Assembly: GCF_900143245.1 (NCBI RefSeq)
Contig: NZ_FRDK01000008.1
Location: 113,665 to 177,664 of the forward strand
Direction: 5' to 3'
DNA from: Flavobacterium fryxellicola
GTDB taxonomy: Bacteria; Bacteroidota; Bacteroidia; Flavobacteriales; Flavobacteriaceae
DNA: 64,000 nucleotides
The notes below the pieces were generated by a model. It did no database searches and was not told the origin of the DNA. It saw nothing but the letters and a program-made list of their open reading frames with translations. Made by a program: the position numbers and the translations under genes. The first letter of the stretch is position 1, and every line of letters begins with the position of its first letter. Below, piece by piece: positions 28,317 to 37,788 of this stretch.

Positions 28317-30092
28317 TTACAACGAATACTTTTTATCTGTCAAGGTTCGCATAAAGGCTATGAGCTGTTTTTTTTCTAGTTCTGTCAAATTGAGTTTGTC
28401 CTCGGGCAATGTTTGATTGGGTAAATTAAAACCCAACCCGTTCCCACCACCATCATTATAAAAATCAATTACTTCTTCTAGTGTTTTAAAAACACCATTA
28501 TGCATGTATGGCGCCGTCAATTCCACGTTTCTAATCGTTGGTGTTTTGAAAGAATTGCGATGAATCTCCGCTTTAGTTAAATCAAATTTTCCTAAATCAG
28601 CATCTACGTTTTTGTATTGGTTTGGAACTCCCAAAACTTCGCTTTCTGACTTCATAAAACTCGGTGGTACAGTCCCGTTTGTCAATGGAATAAAATGGCA
28701 TGTAGCGCATTTTGCCTTTCCAGCAAATAAATTAAAACCCGCAACTTCATTCCAATCAAACTTTTCATCACCACGCATATAGGCATCAAACTTGGCATCA
28801 TATGTACTCAGTGATCTGATGTAAGACGCCAATGCGTTCTTGATCCCAAATTCATCTATTTCTTTATTAGGGAATGCCGTTTGAAACTTCGCAACATAAC
28901 TCACATTATTTTTTAAAGCTAAAACCGATTGTACTAAAGAGCCGTGCATTTCATTTTCATTTTTGATAACCGCTACAGCTTGATCTTCCAGATAATTGAC
29001 TCTGGAATCATAGAAAAATACGCGCTGAAATGCAATATGAGCCAGTGTGGGTGTATTTCTTTTTACTAAAGATTTACCATCTAATGCCATGGCTTTTTCC
29101 AAACCATCCGTAAATGCTTTTTCTGAATGATGACACGAGGCACATGCACGAGAATTATCTCCTGATAAAACAGGATCATTAAACAATAATTTCCCTAATG
29201 CTATTTTATCTGGCGTTGTTTCATAATCTGGAAATGCAGAGAAAGCCTCCACGTCAAAAGCATTCGAATCAAAAAGTGTTTTTGCGGTTGTTTTTAGTCC
29301 TCTTGTCTCTTTCAAGAAAGGAATTTTTAAGAGGACTTGTGTTTTATGTAAACCGATGCTTAGCGGATTAGCAATTTTGCGAATAAAAAAAGCACGGTCA
29401 AAGGCATTAAACGAGGAATTGTTTTTTAAATACTGCTTTCCATCTTCTAGTGTAGTTAAAACCTGCTGCAAAGATGCATCCTCTGAATTAGCTGCATAAA
29501 TTTTATAATATTTTTCAATACTTTCTAGCGCTGCTTGTGCTTCCGGAATTGATTGTTGCGCAATTGGGGAATCAAATCCAGTTATTCCCAGCGTTATAAT
29601 TCTAAAAACTTCCAAACGCATCGCATCAAAAACATGCGCATCTGTGAATTCATTTGTTTTTGACACTTTGACCAAGCGCTTTAAGTTTGCTGATAGAATA
29701 CCCATTTCCGTTAGCAATGTAGCTTTTAACTTTGCATTATATTCGGGGAAAATAAATTCTTCAATCACTTGAAATCCTTCAGGAGGCAACGTCTTTTTAT
29801 CGTTTTCTTCAAATTCTGCTAAGGCTGGCCCATTTATAGCTTTGGCAACCGCAGGAAAATAATATTCACTAATAGTCTCCACTTGCTTGTAACTGGAGTG
29901 TGCTTGCAAAAATTGTTGTTGGAGTACCGCTGTTGCAGCATTCGACTTTAATAAATGTTCCAGTTTAGAAACCTCTTCTATAACTTTTAGAATATCGGCT
30001 TTATATACCTTATTTATCGCTTCATGCTTCGGAATAGCTTTTTGGCAAGAGACCAATACGATAAGAACCAATAAAATACAACTGTTTTTCAT
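28317..30092 (-). CDS. Di-haem cytochrome c peroxidase with imelysin-like N-terminal domain
   Basis: 591 residues, a lipoprotein (signal peptide ending LVSCQ). Residues about 25-220 look like an imelysin-type helical domain (AINGPALAEFEENDKKTLPPEGFQVIEE). The C-terminal part is a MauG/CcpA-type peroxidase with two haem sites, CASCHH near 315 and CATCH near 463, and APYMHNGVFKTLEEVIDFYNDGG. The fusion makes it about 250 residues longer than a plain CcpA. Periplasmic or outer-membrane peroxide reduction is likely; the role of the N-terminal domain is unknown. Confidence 0.87.
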   Translation of the reverse strand: MKNSCILLVLIVLVSCQKAIPKHEAINKVYKADILKVIEEVSKLEHLLKSNAATAVLQQQFLQAHSSYKQVETISEYYFPAVAKAINGPALAEFEENDKKTLPPEGFQVIEEFIFPEYNAKLKATLLTEMGILSANLKRLVKVSKTNEFTDAHVFDAMRLEVFRIITLGITGFDSPIAQQSIPEAQAALESIEKYYKIYAANSEDASLQQVLTTLEDGKQYLKNNSSFNAFDRAFFIRKIANPLSIGLHKTQVLLKIPFLKETRGLKTTAKTLFDSNAFDVEAFSAFPDYETTPDKIALGKLLFNDPVLSGDNSRACASCHHSEKAFTDGLEKAMALDGKSLVKRNTPTLAHIAFQRVFFYDSRVNYLEDQAVAVIKNENEMHGSLVQSVLALKNNVSYVAKFQTAFPNKEIDEFGIKNALASYIRSLSTYDAKFDAYMRGDEKFDWNEVAGFNLFAGKAKCATCHFIPLTNGTVPPSFMKSESEVLGVPNQYKNVDADLGKFDLTKAEIHRNSFKTPTIRNVELTAPYMHNGVFKTLEEVIDFYNDGGGNGLGFNLPNQTLPEDKLNLTELEKKQLIAFMRTLTDKKYSL

Positions 30093-30132
30093 GATAAAGG
30101 GGGAGTAATTTAAAAATTATAAATAGCAAAAA

Positions 30133-30160
30133 CCACGGTTCCTAAAAATTGAAACCGTGG
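30133..30160 (-). terminator. Terminator after the PhoX-like gene
   Basis: Stem CCACGGTT/AACCGTGG; read on the minus strand it is followed by TTTTTG. Confidence 0.75.
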
Positions 30161-30185
30161 CTACTTGCAATTATTTGATTGGTAT

Positions 30186-31634
30186 TTATCGAGCTAATCC
30201 TTTGATCAAAACGATTTGACTTGCCTGATCTTCATTTGGACGATTTGTTCCTCCATCCACTCCTTTATACTTTGTCCCTCTCCAAGTGTGAGGTTGAACG
30301 CTCAGTAAAAAAGTATCATCAATTCCTACTTGTTCGGACACATCAATCATGGCTCCGTATTCCCAATCTCCAAATTTACTTATTCCTCCAACATTATACT
30401 TAGCCGCATCAATAGCGGTACGACGGTGGTCTAACTCTACCACTACTTTCAATTGTTTCGTCGCCATATTGTACTGATAAATGTAGGCGTCGTGCGTTTC
30501 ATCACCATATCCATTGGCATCTTCCTGAACATAAACGTAATTTTTTGTCACGCAGATATTATCTGGATTTTGAAATTTTCCTGCAATTCCGGTGCGATCA
30601 TCGCCATCAAGAAGTACTTGAAGGGTTCCAGCCAAAGGATTGTTTGCCTCTAAATTCAGTTTGTATACTCTACCATATTTTGTTCTGGAAGCATCTGCAT
30701 TATTTCCAGTAGTGTTTTGTCCTGTAACATTAAAGTAAATTTCTCTTGCTCCTGCATCCGAACCTTTTTTATAATCCAAGTCCTCTACTCTGCCAAATTT
30801 GATTCCTTTCAATGTATTTACAGCGGCATTGATAGCAGCTCCAGTCATTGTGGTGTGGTTTTCAATTTTTACAAAAGAAACACCATAGGATTGATTCACA
30901 ACCATATCTTTTTCTCTCTGATTGTCGTTTGTTCTTTTCATCATGTACAGAGCGCCATTTGTTAAATCTCCAACAGTATTTGAAACATACATAAATAGTT
31001 GACCTCCATAGGTTCCTGAATCATCATCCCCAATTACAATCACAGTTTTACCTGCAAAGGCTGACGCTTTTAATGGCAATGCATTTTCAGCACTAATTCT
31101 CCCTAAAGCAGGTAACTCCTTAGAAACTGATGCTGATGCAACATCTGCAAACGGATTTATACCATGCGTACGAGATTCCTCACCAGATTCTCCACAAGTC
31201 AAAAATAAGGGACCAAAACCATGTTCAGCTACAGTTGCCATCGTAGCGCCACATAATCTCCAAGTACCTCCATTAGAATTCAATAAATATTCTCCTTTTG
31301 TTGGTTTGAATGTTTGGTCCAAAGTGACTCTTGATACCGCAAAATTGTCCTCGTGATTTACCAAAAAAGTAAAAGTCCCATCCGCATTTTTAAGTAATCC
31401 TGATCCATCCGCAGAACCTCCAAAAACAAAATTTGGACTTCCTACCAAAACATCATCTGAAGTGATTAGTGAAAAAAGTTCTACGTTTTCAAAACCCGGT
31501 TGCTTTTTCAACAACACCGGAGTTACGGATTGATTTGCTAAAACAACACTCGTTGTTTGACTAGAAGATTTAGAATCATTCTCACAGGAGAATAATGATG
31601 CTAAAAATAACATTGGTAAAATAGTTCTTTTCAT
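30186..31634 (-). CDS. PhoX-like (DUF839) lipoprotein
   Basis: 482 residues with a lipoprotein signal (LASLFSCEN). Segments LLKNADGTFTFLVNHEDNFAVSR, GTWRLCGATMATVAEHGFGPLFLTCGES, GRVEDLDYKKGSDAGAREIYFNVTG and the FQNPDNICVTKNYVYVQEDAN block match the six-bladed propeller of the PhoX/DUF839 family. PhoX members are calcium/iron alkaline phosphatases, but many DUF839 proteins are untested. Surface or periplasmic. Separated from the peroxidase by a terminator, so probably its own unit. Confidence 0.68.
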   Translation of the reverse strand: MKRTILPMLFLASLFSCENDSKSSSQTTSVVLANQSVTPVLLKKQPGFENVELFSLITSDDVLVGSPNFVFGGSADGSGLLKNADGTFTFLVNHEDNFAVSRVTLDQTFKPTKGEYLLNSNGGTWRLCGATMATVAEHGFGPLFLTCGESGEESRTHGINPFADVASASVSKELPALGRISAENALPLKASAFAGKTVIVIGDDDSGTYGGQLFMYVSNTVGDLTNGALYMMKRTNDNQREKDMVVNQSYGVSFVKIENHTTMTGAAINAAVNTLKGIKFGRVEDLDYKKGSDAGAREIYFNVTGQNTTGNNADASRTKYGRVYKLNLEANNPLAGTLQVLLDGDDRTGIAGKFQNPDNICVTKNYVYVQEDANGYGDETHDAYIYQYNMATKQLKVVVELDHRRTAIDAAKYNVGGISKFGDWEYGAMIDVSEQVGIDDTFLLSVQPHTWRGTKYKGVDGGTNRPNEDQASQIVLIKGLAR

Positions 31635-31819
31635 TTTGGTTGTTTGTTTAAATTTTAAGCAAAGTAATGCCGTGAATTTAAACTCTGAATGAATTGAACA
31701 TTAACAAAAAGCTAAGAGTTGCCTGTTTTTTAAAGCATTAAAAACAATAAATTTACATCCTAACCGTATCATAATAAAATCATAAACTTCAAGTAACTTT
31801 CGTCCAGAAATTAATTAAA

Positions 31820-32701
31820 TCAAACCTCTTTCTTCAATATTTCCTTATACATTTCAATATTCGCTTTGACTTTTTCATCCATTTTTGGCTCTTGGATATC
31901 CGTGTATTGCTGCATTTCTTCCCAAATAATTTTACCTACAATATAACGCGCCATTTCCTTATCATCAGCGGGAACGACATACCAAGGTGCTTTTTCTGTA
32001 GAGGTGTTATTTATTGCCTCTTCGTAATAATGCATGTATTCATCCCAATGTTCTCGTTCTTTTAAATCTCCTGTGGAGAATTTCCAATTGTGTTTTCCCT
32101 CTTCTAACCGCCGCAACAATCGTTGTCTTTGCTCTTCCTTGCTCAAATGCAGAAAGAACTTCAACACGATAACTCCGTTTTGGGTAATGTGCTTCTCAAA
32201 ATTCCTAATTTGTTCCATGCGGTCGTTCCAGAACTGAGGTGTAATATCCGCTACCGTTTCTATCCCAGGCAAATTTTCATTCAGGATATATTCAGGATGT
32301 ACCCTCGTAACTAAAACATTCTCATAATGGGTCCTGTTAAAAATAGTAAATTTTCCTTTTTCGGGCAAAGCCAAATAATGGCGCCATAAGTAATCATGTT
32401 CCAGTTCTGCAGAATGAGGCGTTTTAAAACTGTGCACTACTACTCCACGGGAATTGAATCCTTTAAAAACTTCGCGTATCAAACTGTCCTTTCCTGAAGT
32501 ATCCATTCCTTGCAAACAAATCAAAACACCGTACCGATTGTGCGCATACATTACGTCCTGTAATTCGCTCAATTTATTACTTACGCTTTCTAACTTGTCT
32601 TCTTTTTTATCATCACTTGCTCCACTATCTAAATTGGTTGGTAATGTTGACAATTCAATGGGACTCACGGCTTTAAAATCGTTGGGATTTATAGACTTCA
32701 T
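31820..32701 (-). CDS. Polyphosphate kinase 2 family protein
   Basis: PPK2-type phosphotransferase that phosphorylates nucleotides with polyphosphate. Walker A is CLQGMDTSGKDSLIREVF, followed by HSFKTPHSAELEHDYLWRHYLALPEKG, FNRTHYENVLVTRVHPE and REHWDEYMHYYEEA, all hallmark blocks. The ATG at 32701 gives 293 residues. The longer start is a TTG that is part of a TATATTTG box (32726-32733) and is rejected. Which nucleotide it uses cannot be told. Confidence 0.92.
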   Translation of the reverse strand: MKSINPNDFKAVSPIELSTLPTNLDSGASDDKKEDKLESVSNKLSELQDVMYAHNRYGVLICLQGMDTSGKDSLIREVFKGFNSRGVVVHSFKTPHSAELEHDYLWRHYLALPEKGKFTIFNRTHYENVLVTRVHPEYILNENLPGIETVADITPQFWNDRMEQIRNFEKHITQNGVIVLKFFLHLSKEEQRQRLLRRLEEGKHNWKFSTGDLKEREHWDEYMHYYEEAINNTSTEKAPWYVVPADDKEMARYIVGKIIWEEMQQYTDIQEPKMDEKVKANIEMYKEILKKEV

Positions 32702-32725
32702 AAGAAATAATTTATCTTTACTCCT

Positions 32726-32733
32726 CAAATATA
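32726..32733 (-). promoter_or_regulatory. -7 promoter box (TATATTTG) of the PPK2 gene
   Basis: Exact TAnnTTTG, 25 nt before the ATG at 32701. Confidence 0.5.
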
Positions 32734-32839
32734 GTAAATTATAATAAGCCTATTCCAGCTGTACTCTTGTATCTTTCCTTTTTTAAAATAAAAAAGAGAA
32801 AAGATTAGGATTAGGGACTCTTTTATATAACACGTACAA

Positions 32840-33691
32840 ATGGAAAAATTTACATTGGAACAACTGTTTCGAATCAGCGGAATTGGGGCTGCATCGGGAC
32901 TGATTTACAAAGACAATGTGCTACTGATTATTGGTGATAACAGCAGCTATGTCTATGAATATTTCATGGATTCTCAAAATTTAAAGCGCCATCCATTACT
33001 GGAAAATCCATCCGAAAATATTCTTAAAAAGGAAAAACCAGATTTTGAAGCCATAACGACTTGTGGCCACAGCATTTATGTTTTGGGTTCGGGTTCTACC
33101 GAAAAAAGAAACAAAATGGTGCAAATCAATGTTGCCGATAAAAAAATAGTAGCTACAAATGACATCGCAGATTTGTATACAATCCTGCAAAATTCTGCAG
33201 AAATAAAAGCCGAAGATTTTAATATCGAAGGTGCAATTTATAATGGAAAGAGTTGGTATTTATTCAACCGTGGCAATGGAAGTTCCAATAAGAATATCCT
33301 TTTCGCACTACACGGAGAACTACTAACAACCCAACTTACTGTTCTATCTTACGCCTATCAACTACCCACTATAAACGGAGTTCAAACCAGTTTCACTGAT
33401 GGAATTCTAGTAGAAAACACCATTTATTTTTTGGCCACAGCCGAAGATACTATCTCTACTTATCATGACGGCGAAGTATTAGGAAGCCTAATTGGAAGCA
33501 TTGATTTGAAAACTATGAGAATTAAGTTTACAAAAAAAATCAGTGATAGTCATAAATTTGAAGGCCTAACAGTATATACCCATTCTAAAGAAAAAATTGA
33601 ATTCCTATTGTGTGAAGATAAAGATACCGATATTTTGGAAACTGACATTTATAAACTAAGTCTCGACTTGGACTGCGCTACGATCAATTAA
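32840..33691 (+). CDS. Conserved-type protein, probable beta-propeller, unknown
   Basis: 283 residues, no signal peptide. Repeating beta-strand segments with GxxxY/LxxxG patterns (SGLIYKDNVLLIIGDNSSYVYEY, CGHSIYVLGSGSTEK, DGILVENTIYFLATAED, KFEGLTVYTHSKEKIEFLLCEDKD) suggest a propeller. Reminiscent of a DUF6929-type protein, but I cannot confirm. Divergent from ppk2. No catalytic residue recognised. Confidence 0.6.
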   Translation: MEKFTLEQLFRISGIGAASGLIYKDNVLLIIGDNSSYVYEYFMDSQNLKRHPLLENPSENILKKEKPDFEAITTCGHSIYVLGSGSTEKRNKMVQINVADKKIVATNDIADLYTILQNSAEIKAEDFNIEGAIYNGKSWYLFNRGNGSSNKNILFALHGELLTTQLTVLSYAYQLPTINGVQTSFTDGILVENTIYFLATAEDTISTYHDGEVLGSLIGSIDLKTMRIKFTKKISDSHKFEGLTVYTHSKEKIEFLLCEDKDTDILETDIYKLSLDLDCATIN

Positions 33692-33767
33692 GACGGCTTG
33701 AAAAATTTCTCTGAAGTGTAACAATTGTTCAGTAACAGAGTCTAACAACTAAAAATAAATAAGACCA

Positions 33768-35636
33768 ATGAAAAGAATATTTTTTGCATTAGCATTTGCA
33801 TCCGTTTTTTGGAGCTGCAAAACTACCGGAACAGGCACGACGATGTCAAAACCAGCTATGGAAAAAGTGGCTGTTACTATCGATTTAAACGATGTTAAAG
33901 AGGATAAGGTTATGGTTACTGTTACATCCCCTAAAATAAGCAGGGATGAAGTGACCTACAGCGTTCCTAAAATTGTCCCTGGAACCTATTCTGTCGATGA
34001 TTATGGGAAATACATTGAAGATTTCAAAGCATTTGATAACAACGGCACTTTACTTTCAACGACCAAAACAGATGAGAATACTTGGACCATCAAAAATGCG
34101 AAAACACTAGCAAAAGTCACCTACCTTGTTAACGATACTTTTGACACTGAAAAAGGAAGTGGTTTTGGAAATGCTGATATTTTTTCACCTGCTGGAACAA
34201 ATATTGATGCTGGTAAAAATTTTATGCTCAATATGCATGGTTTCGTAGGCTATTTTCAAGATAAAAAAGACCTTCCGTACACCGTATGTATTTCACATCC
34301 TGAAACACTTTGGGGAGCTACATCAATGACCGACATGGATGCAAGCATTACAAATGATTTATTTACGACAGCGCGTTACGCAGAATTGGTCGAAAATCCA
34401 ATTATGTATGCTAAACCGGACTACACCACTTTTACAGTGGATGGTATGGAAATCTTAATTGGTGTCTACTCCCCAACTGGAAAAGTAACTGCTGAAAGTA
34501 TAACTCCAGAAATGAAAACGATGATGACGGCTCAGAAAACGTTTTTAGGAAAAATCAACGCTACAAAAAAATACAGTGTTTTATTGTATTTATCAAGCAT
34601 GACTCCTACTGATGCCAAAGGATTTGGAGCCTTAGAGCACCCAACGGCAACTACCGTAGTATTGCCGGAAATGATGCCAAAGGAAGAATTAGTAAAATCA
34701 ATGCAAGATGTGGTTTCGCATGAATTTTTCCATATTGTAACCCCATTGTCGATTCATTCTAAAGAAATTCATTATTTTGATTATAACGCTCCAAAAATGT
34801 CACAACACTTATGGATGTATGAAGGAGTTACGGAGTATTTCGCTAATCTTTTTCAAATCAATCAAGGATTGATTACCGAAGAAGAGTTCTACACTCGCAT
34901 GTCTGAAAAAATTGAGCATGCAAATGCGATGAATGATACCCTGCCATTCACAACGATGAGTGCTAATGTTTTGATAGCACCTTATAAAGAACAGTATTTG
35001 AACGTTTATGAAAAAGGAGCTCTTATAGGAATGTGCCTAGACATCATCATTAGAGAAAAAAGTAACGGTCAAAGAGGAATTCTTGATTTGATGCAAAAAT
35101 TAACTAATGAATACGGTGCTGCTAAACCTTTTAATGATGAGGAGCTTTTTGCTAAAATCACATCATTAACGTATCCTGAAGTTGGGACTTTTTTAACAAC
35201 TTACGTTTCTGGAACTAGTCCAATTCCGTATTACACCTACCTGTCCAAAGTAGGAGTTACAAAATCCATGAAGCAAGTAGCAGGGAATGTATTCTTAAAA
35301 GGACAATCACCATACATAACGGTAGACCAACAAACAAAAGAAATTATCGTGATTCCAGCAATAGAATTAAACGATTTTTATAAAAATTTAGGAATAAAAG
35401 GCGGTGATATTTTAGTATCCATCAATGATAAAGCATACTCTCTAGATAACATCTACGAAATGATTGCTGTCAGCCAAACTTGGAAAGAAAACGACGCGAT
35501 CTCAATTAAAATAAAACGAGACGGTAAAGAACAAGTGATTAAAGGCACAGTAAAACTTCCTTACGAAGAAAAAGAAGGACTGAACGCTACTGATGCAACA
35601 AAAATGACCTTAAAAGAAGCTTGGCTTAAAGCATAA
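33768..35636 (+). CDS. M61-family metallopeptidase with PDZ domain
   Basis: 622 residues, lipoprotein signal (FWSCKTTG). The zinc site HEFFH is in VVSHEFFHIVTPLSIHSK, with the downstream glutamate in MYEGVTEYFANL. A C-terminal PDZ domain (YKNLGIKGGDILVSINDKAYS) follows. M61 (glycyl aminopeptidase) enzymes remove N-terminal residues from peptides. Probably periplasmic or outer-membrane attached. Own unit, with a terminator downstream. Confidence 0.92.
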   Translation: MKRIFFALAFASVFWSCKTTGTGTTMSKPAMEKVAVTIDLNDVKEDKVMVTVTSPKISRDEVTYSVPKIVPGTYSVDDYGKYIEDFKAFDNNGTLLSTTKTDENTWTIKNAKTLAKVTYLVNDTFDTEKGSGFGNADIFSPAGTNIDAGKNFMLNMHGFVGYFQDKKDLPYTVCISHPETLWGATSMTDMDASITNDLFTTARYAELVENPIMYAKPDYTTFTVDGMEILIGVYSPTGKVTAESITPEMKTMMTAQKTFLGKINATKKYSVLLYLSSMTPTDAKGFGALEHPTATTVVLPEMMPKEELVKSMQDVVSHEFFHIVTPLSIHSKEIHYFDYNAPKMSQHLWMYEGVTEYFANLFQINQGLITEEEFYTRMSEKIEHANAMNDTLPFTTMSANVLIAPYKEQYLNVYEKGALIGMCLDIIIREKSNGQRGILDLMQKLTNEYGAAKPFNDEELFAKITSLTYPEVGTFLTTYVSGTSPIPYYTYLSKVGVTKSMKQVAGNVFLKGQSPYITVDQQTKEIIVIPAIELNDFYKNLGIKGGDILVSINDKAYSLDNIYEMIAVSQTWKENDAISIKIKRDGKEQVIKGTVKLPYEEKEGLNATDATKMTLKEAWLKA

Positions 35637-35654
35637 ACCAAAATATAAATTGAG

Positions 35655-35689
35655 AAATCCCAATGTAGCAATAGATTGGGATTTTTTTT
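35655..35689 (+). terminator. Terminator after the M61 peptidase
   Basis: Stem AATCCCAAT/ATTGGGATT followed by a run of T. Confidence 0.85.
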
Positions 35690-35853
35690 GTGAAATTTGG
35701 AAGCATAACTAAATTCTTTCCAACAATTTTCTTTATTTTGCGGCCAAATCTAAACACTATTGAAATCGGCATGATTTAATTCAGAAGCTCCGGCACAAAT
35801 CATAAAAACAAGTACGAAGTCATGCTCCAAAAAAAAACAAATTTTACCTTCCC

Positions 35854-36564
35854 ATGAAAAAATCAATTATTGCATTCGTTGCACTTTTATTATTATCCGC
35901 GTGTAACAAAAACGAATCTAAAGGCAACGTACACATTACTGGAAATATCAAAGGATTAAAAAAAGGAACGTTGTATATTCAACGAATTGTGGATACAGCA
36001 TTGGTTGCCATTGACACCATCAATATCGATGGCAAAGCTACTTTTGAAAGTAATCTAAATTTGGAATCACCTGAAATGCTTTATTTGTTTCTAGACCGCG
36101 GTGTTAGTAATTCTCTTGACAATAATCTTTCTTTCTTTGCTGAACCAGGAGCTATAACTATTGAAACTAGCTTGGACCACTATTTATCAGACGCAAAAAT
36201 TACAGGTTCAAAAAACAATGAGATATTTGAAGAATATAAAAAAATTAACACGCGTTTCACAGATGAAAACTTAACGTTAATTGAGAAAAAATTTAATGCC
36301 ATCAAAAATCAAAACTTAAAAGCAGTTGACAGTATCAATGCCAAACAAGATTCAAACATAAAAAGGAAATATTTATTTGCTACTAACTTCGCCTTAAACA
36401 ATAGAAACTACGAAGTTTCCCCATATATTGCTTTATCTGAAATTTACGATATTAATGTAAAGTATTTAGACACCATTCAAAAAGCAATGTCCCCAAAAGT
36501 GGCAAAATCACTGTATGGTAAGAAACTGACAGCGTATGTTACTAGTGTAAAAAATCAAAAATAA
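35854..36564 (+). CDS. DUF4369-type lipoprotein
   Basis: 236 residues, lipoprotein signal (LLLLSACNK). The region NVHITGNIKGLKKGTLYIQRIVDTALVAIDTI and ESPEMLYLFLDRG, then FFAEPGAITIETSL, matches the DUF4369 domain found at the N-terminus of many thioredoxin-like lipoproteins. Here the thioredoxin domain is absent, so it ends after a helical tail. Function unknown. Confidence 0.75.
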   Translation: MKKSIIAFVALLLLSACNKNESKGNVHITGNIKGLKKGTLYIQRIVDTALVAIDTINIDGKATFESNLNLESPEMLYLFLDRGVSNSLDNNLSFFAEPGAITIETSLDHYLSDAKITGSKNNEIFEEYKKINTRFTDENLTLIEKKFNAIKNQNLKAVDSINAKQDSNIKRKYLFATNFALNNRNYEVSPYIALSEIYDINVKYLDTIQKAMSPKVAKSLYGKKLTAYVTSVKNQK

Positions 36565-36589
36565 ATCCTTTTCTTTTTTTTTAAAGTAT

Positions 36590-36627
36590 AAAAAAAACCA
36601 TCTTGTCATTCGCAAGATGGTTTTTTG
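36590..36627. terminator. Terminator after the DUF4369 lipoprotein
   Basis: Stem AACCATCTTG/CAAGATGGTT flanked by A-run and T-run, usable on both strands. Confidence 0.85.
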
Positions 36628-36701
36628 TTACAACAAATAAGAGGGTATAAACCTAATGGAATTAAAGCATCAATCCCTTAGGTTACAGTATATCCTATTT
36701 T

Positions 36702-37166
36702 CTATGTGTTAGTATAGGCAATTCCAGTTATTATCATTCCCACAAGCATTAAAAGGTAGAGCGAAAAAACAACTACTGTCATAATTCCAATATACTTGTA
36801 ATGTGATTTTAAATATCCTAAAGAGATTGTCAAAGTTTCGGAATCATTATTTTTAATTGCTGCCTTAGCCTTCGTTGCAAATTTATTTAAGTAATAGACT
36901 GGAAAGAAATAGAGAACAGCTAAAAGGATGTAAACAAAAGCCATTATAATGCCAAAGGACGAACCCATCATTCCCATAGCAGGATTTATTTTCCCCATTG
37001 CAGAAAATAGCGTTCCGGCAAATAAAGCAGCCAAAATAATAAAACCAATTCCTATGTACCCTAGAATGGATAAAAAATAGGCCCATTTTGCCGTTTCCTT
37101 TAAAAAGTCTTTCGCGGACTCATTTAGTTTCATTTCGAAACTTTCACTTACTGAATGCTCTTCCAT
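36702..37166 (-). CDS. DUF5362-like membrane protein
   Basis: 154 residues. Charged N-terminus (ESFEMKLNESAKDFLKETAKWAYFLSILGYIGIGF), then four hydrophobic helices ending near LLMLVGMIITGIAYTNT. Resembles the DUF5362 family of Flavobacteriia. Inner membrane; function unknown. ATG 27 nt after a TAAATTTG box. Confidence 0.68.
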   Translation of the reverse strand: MEEHSVSESFEMKLNESAKDFLKETAKWAYFLSILGYIGIGFIILAALFAGTLFSAMGKINPAMGMMGSSFGIIMAFVYILLAVLYFFPVYYLNKFATKAKAAIKNNDSETLTISLGYLKSHYKYIGIMTVVVFSLYLLMLVGMIITGIAYTNT

Positions 37167-37192
37167 AATTATTTTATGTTTAGGTTAGATTT

Positions 37193-37200
37193 CAAATTTA
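37193..37200 (-). promoter_or_regulatory. -7 promoter box (TAAATTTG) of the DUF5362-like gene
   Basis: Exact TAnnTTTG, 27 nt before the ATG. Confidence 0.5.
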
Positions 37201-37263
37201 ACAAAAAAATTATGACATATCAACAAAAAGAAGAGGCAATTAATAATTTCACACCCTAAAACA

Positions 37264-37296
37264 AAAAACCACCTAACAAAAGTTAGGTGGTTTTAT
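37264..37296 (-). terminator. Terminator after tRNA-Thr
   Basis: Stem CCACCTAAC/GTTAGGTGG with TTTTTT next on the minus strand, just downstream of the tRNA. Confidence 0.85.
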
Positions 37297-37301
37297 TAAA
37301 G

Positions 37302-37375
37302 AGCCGGCGGAGGGACTCGAACCCACGACCTGCTGATTACAAATCAGCTGCTCTAGCCAACTGAGCTACGCTGGC
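37302..37375 (-). tRNA. tRNA-Thr, anticodon UGU
   Basis: Cloverleaf on the minus strand. D arm GCTC/GAGC, anticodon stem GCTGA/TCAGC with loop TTTGTAA, so anticodon TGT (reads ACA), and a T loop TTCGAGT. Acceptor GCCAGCG/CGCCGGC has one A-C mismatch at 4:69, and the T stem has a U-U at 50:64. No CCA is encoded. A strong hairpin terminator follows at 37264-37296. Confidence 0.95.
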
Positions 37376-37453
37376 GACTCATTACGGGTGCAAATATAAG
37401 TCTGAATTTCTGTTTTCCAAAACAAATTCAAACTTTTTTTGCTTTTTTTTTGA

Positions 37454-37720
37454 CTACAAATCGTTGATTTTGGCAATCAATTGATTAGCAGTTTGTTCCA
37501 ATTCAACATTGATTTGTTTGAAGTGTGCTTTTTTATCTTCTACCTTTTTTGCATTCACTTTTGTGATCAAAGCGTCAAAAGCGGCGATAGCTTCGTCGAT
37601 TAAATCATTTGTTTCCGTTGTTGGTTTTCCTGTAGTAGAAATTTCGAACAAGTAAACTGCTTCAATAATATCTCCTAAAACGTAGTTGATGTCTTTTTTT
37701 AAATTCTTAATGTTTGCCAT
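37454..37720 (-). CDS. Small helical conserved-type protein, unknown
   Basis: 88 residues, all-helical and lysine/glutamate rich, no signal or membrane segment. N-terminus MANIKNLKKDINYVLGDIIEAVYLFE. ATG 38 nt after a TACTTTTG box. I recognise it as a small protein common in Flavobacteriia but cannot name a function. Confidence 0.65.
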   Translation of the reverse strand: MANIKNLKKDINYVLGDIIEAVYLFEISTTGKPTTETNDLIDEAIAAFDALITKVNAKKVEDKKAHFKQINVELEQTANQLIAKINDL

Positions 37721-37758
37721 TTTTATTTTTTTAAAATTTGAATTTTAATTTGCGTCTG

Positions 37759-37766
37759 CAAAAGTA
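37759..37766 (-). promoter_or_regulatory. -7 promoter box (TACTTTTG) of the 88-residue gene
   Basis: Exact TAnnTTTG on the minus strand. Confidence 0.5.
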
Positions 37767-37788
37767 CACATAATCTTTCTATTACCGA

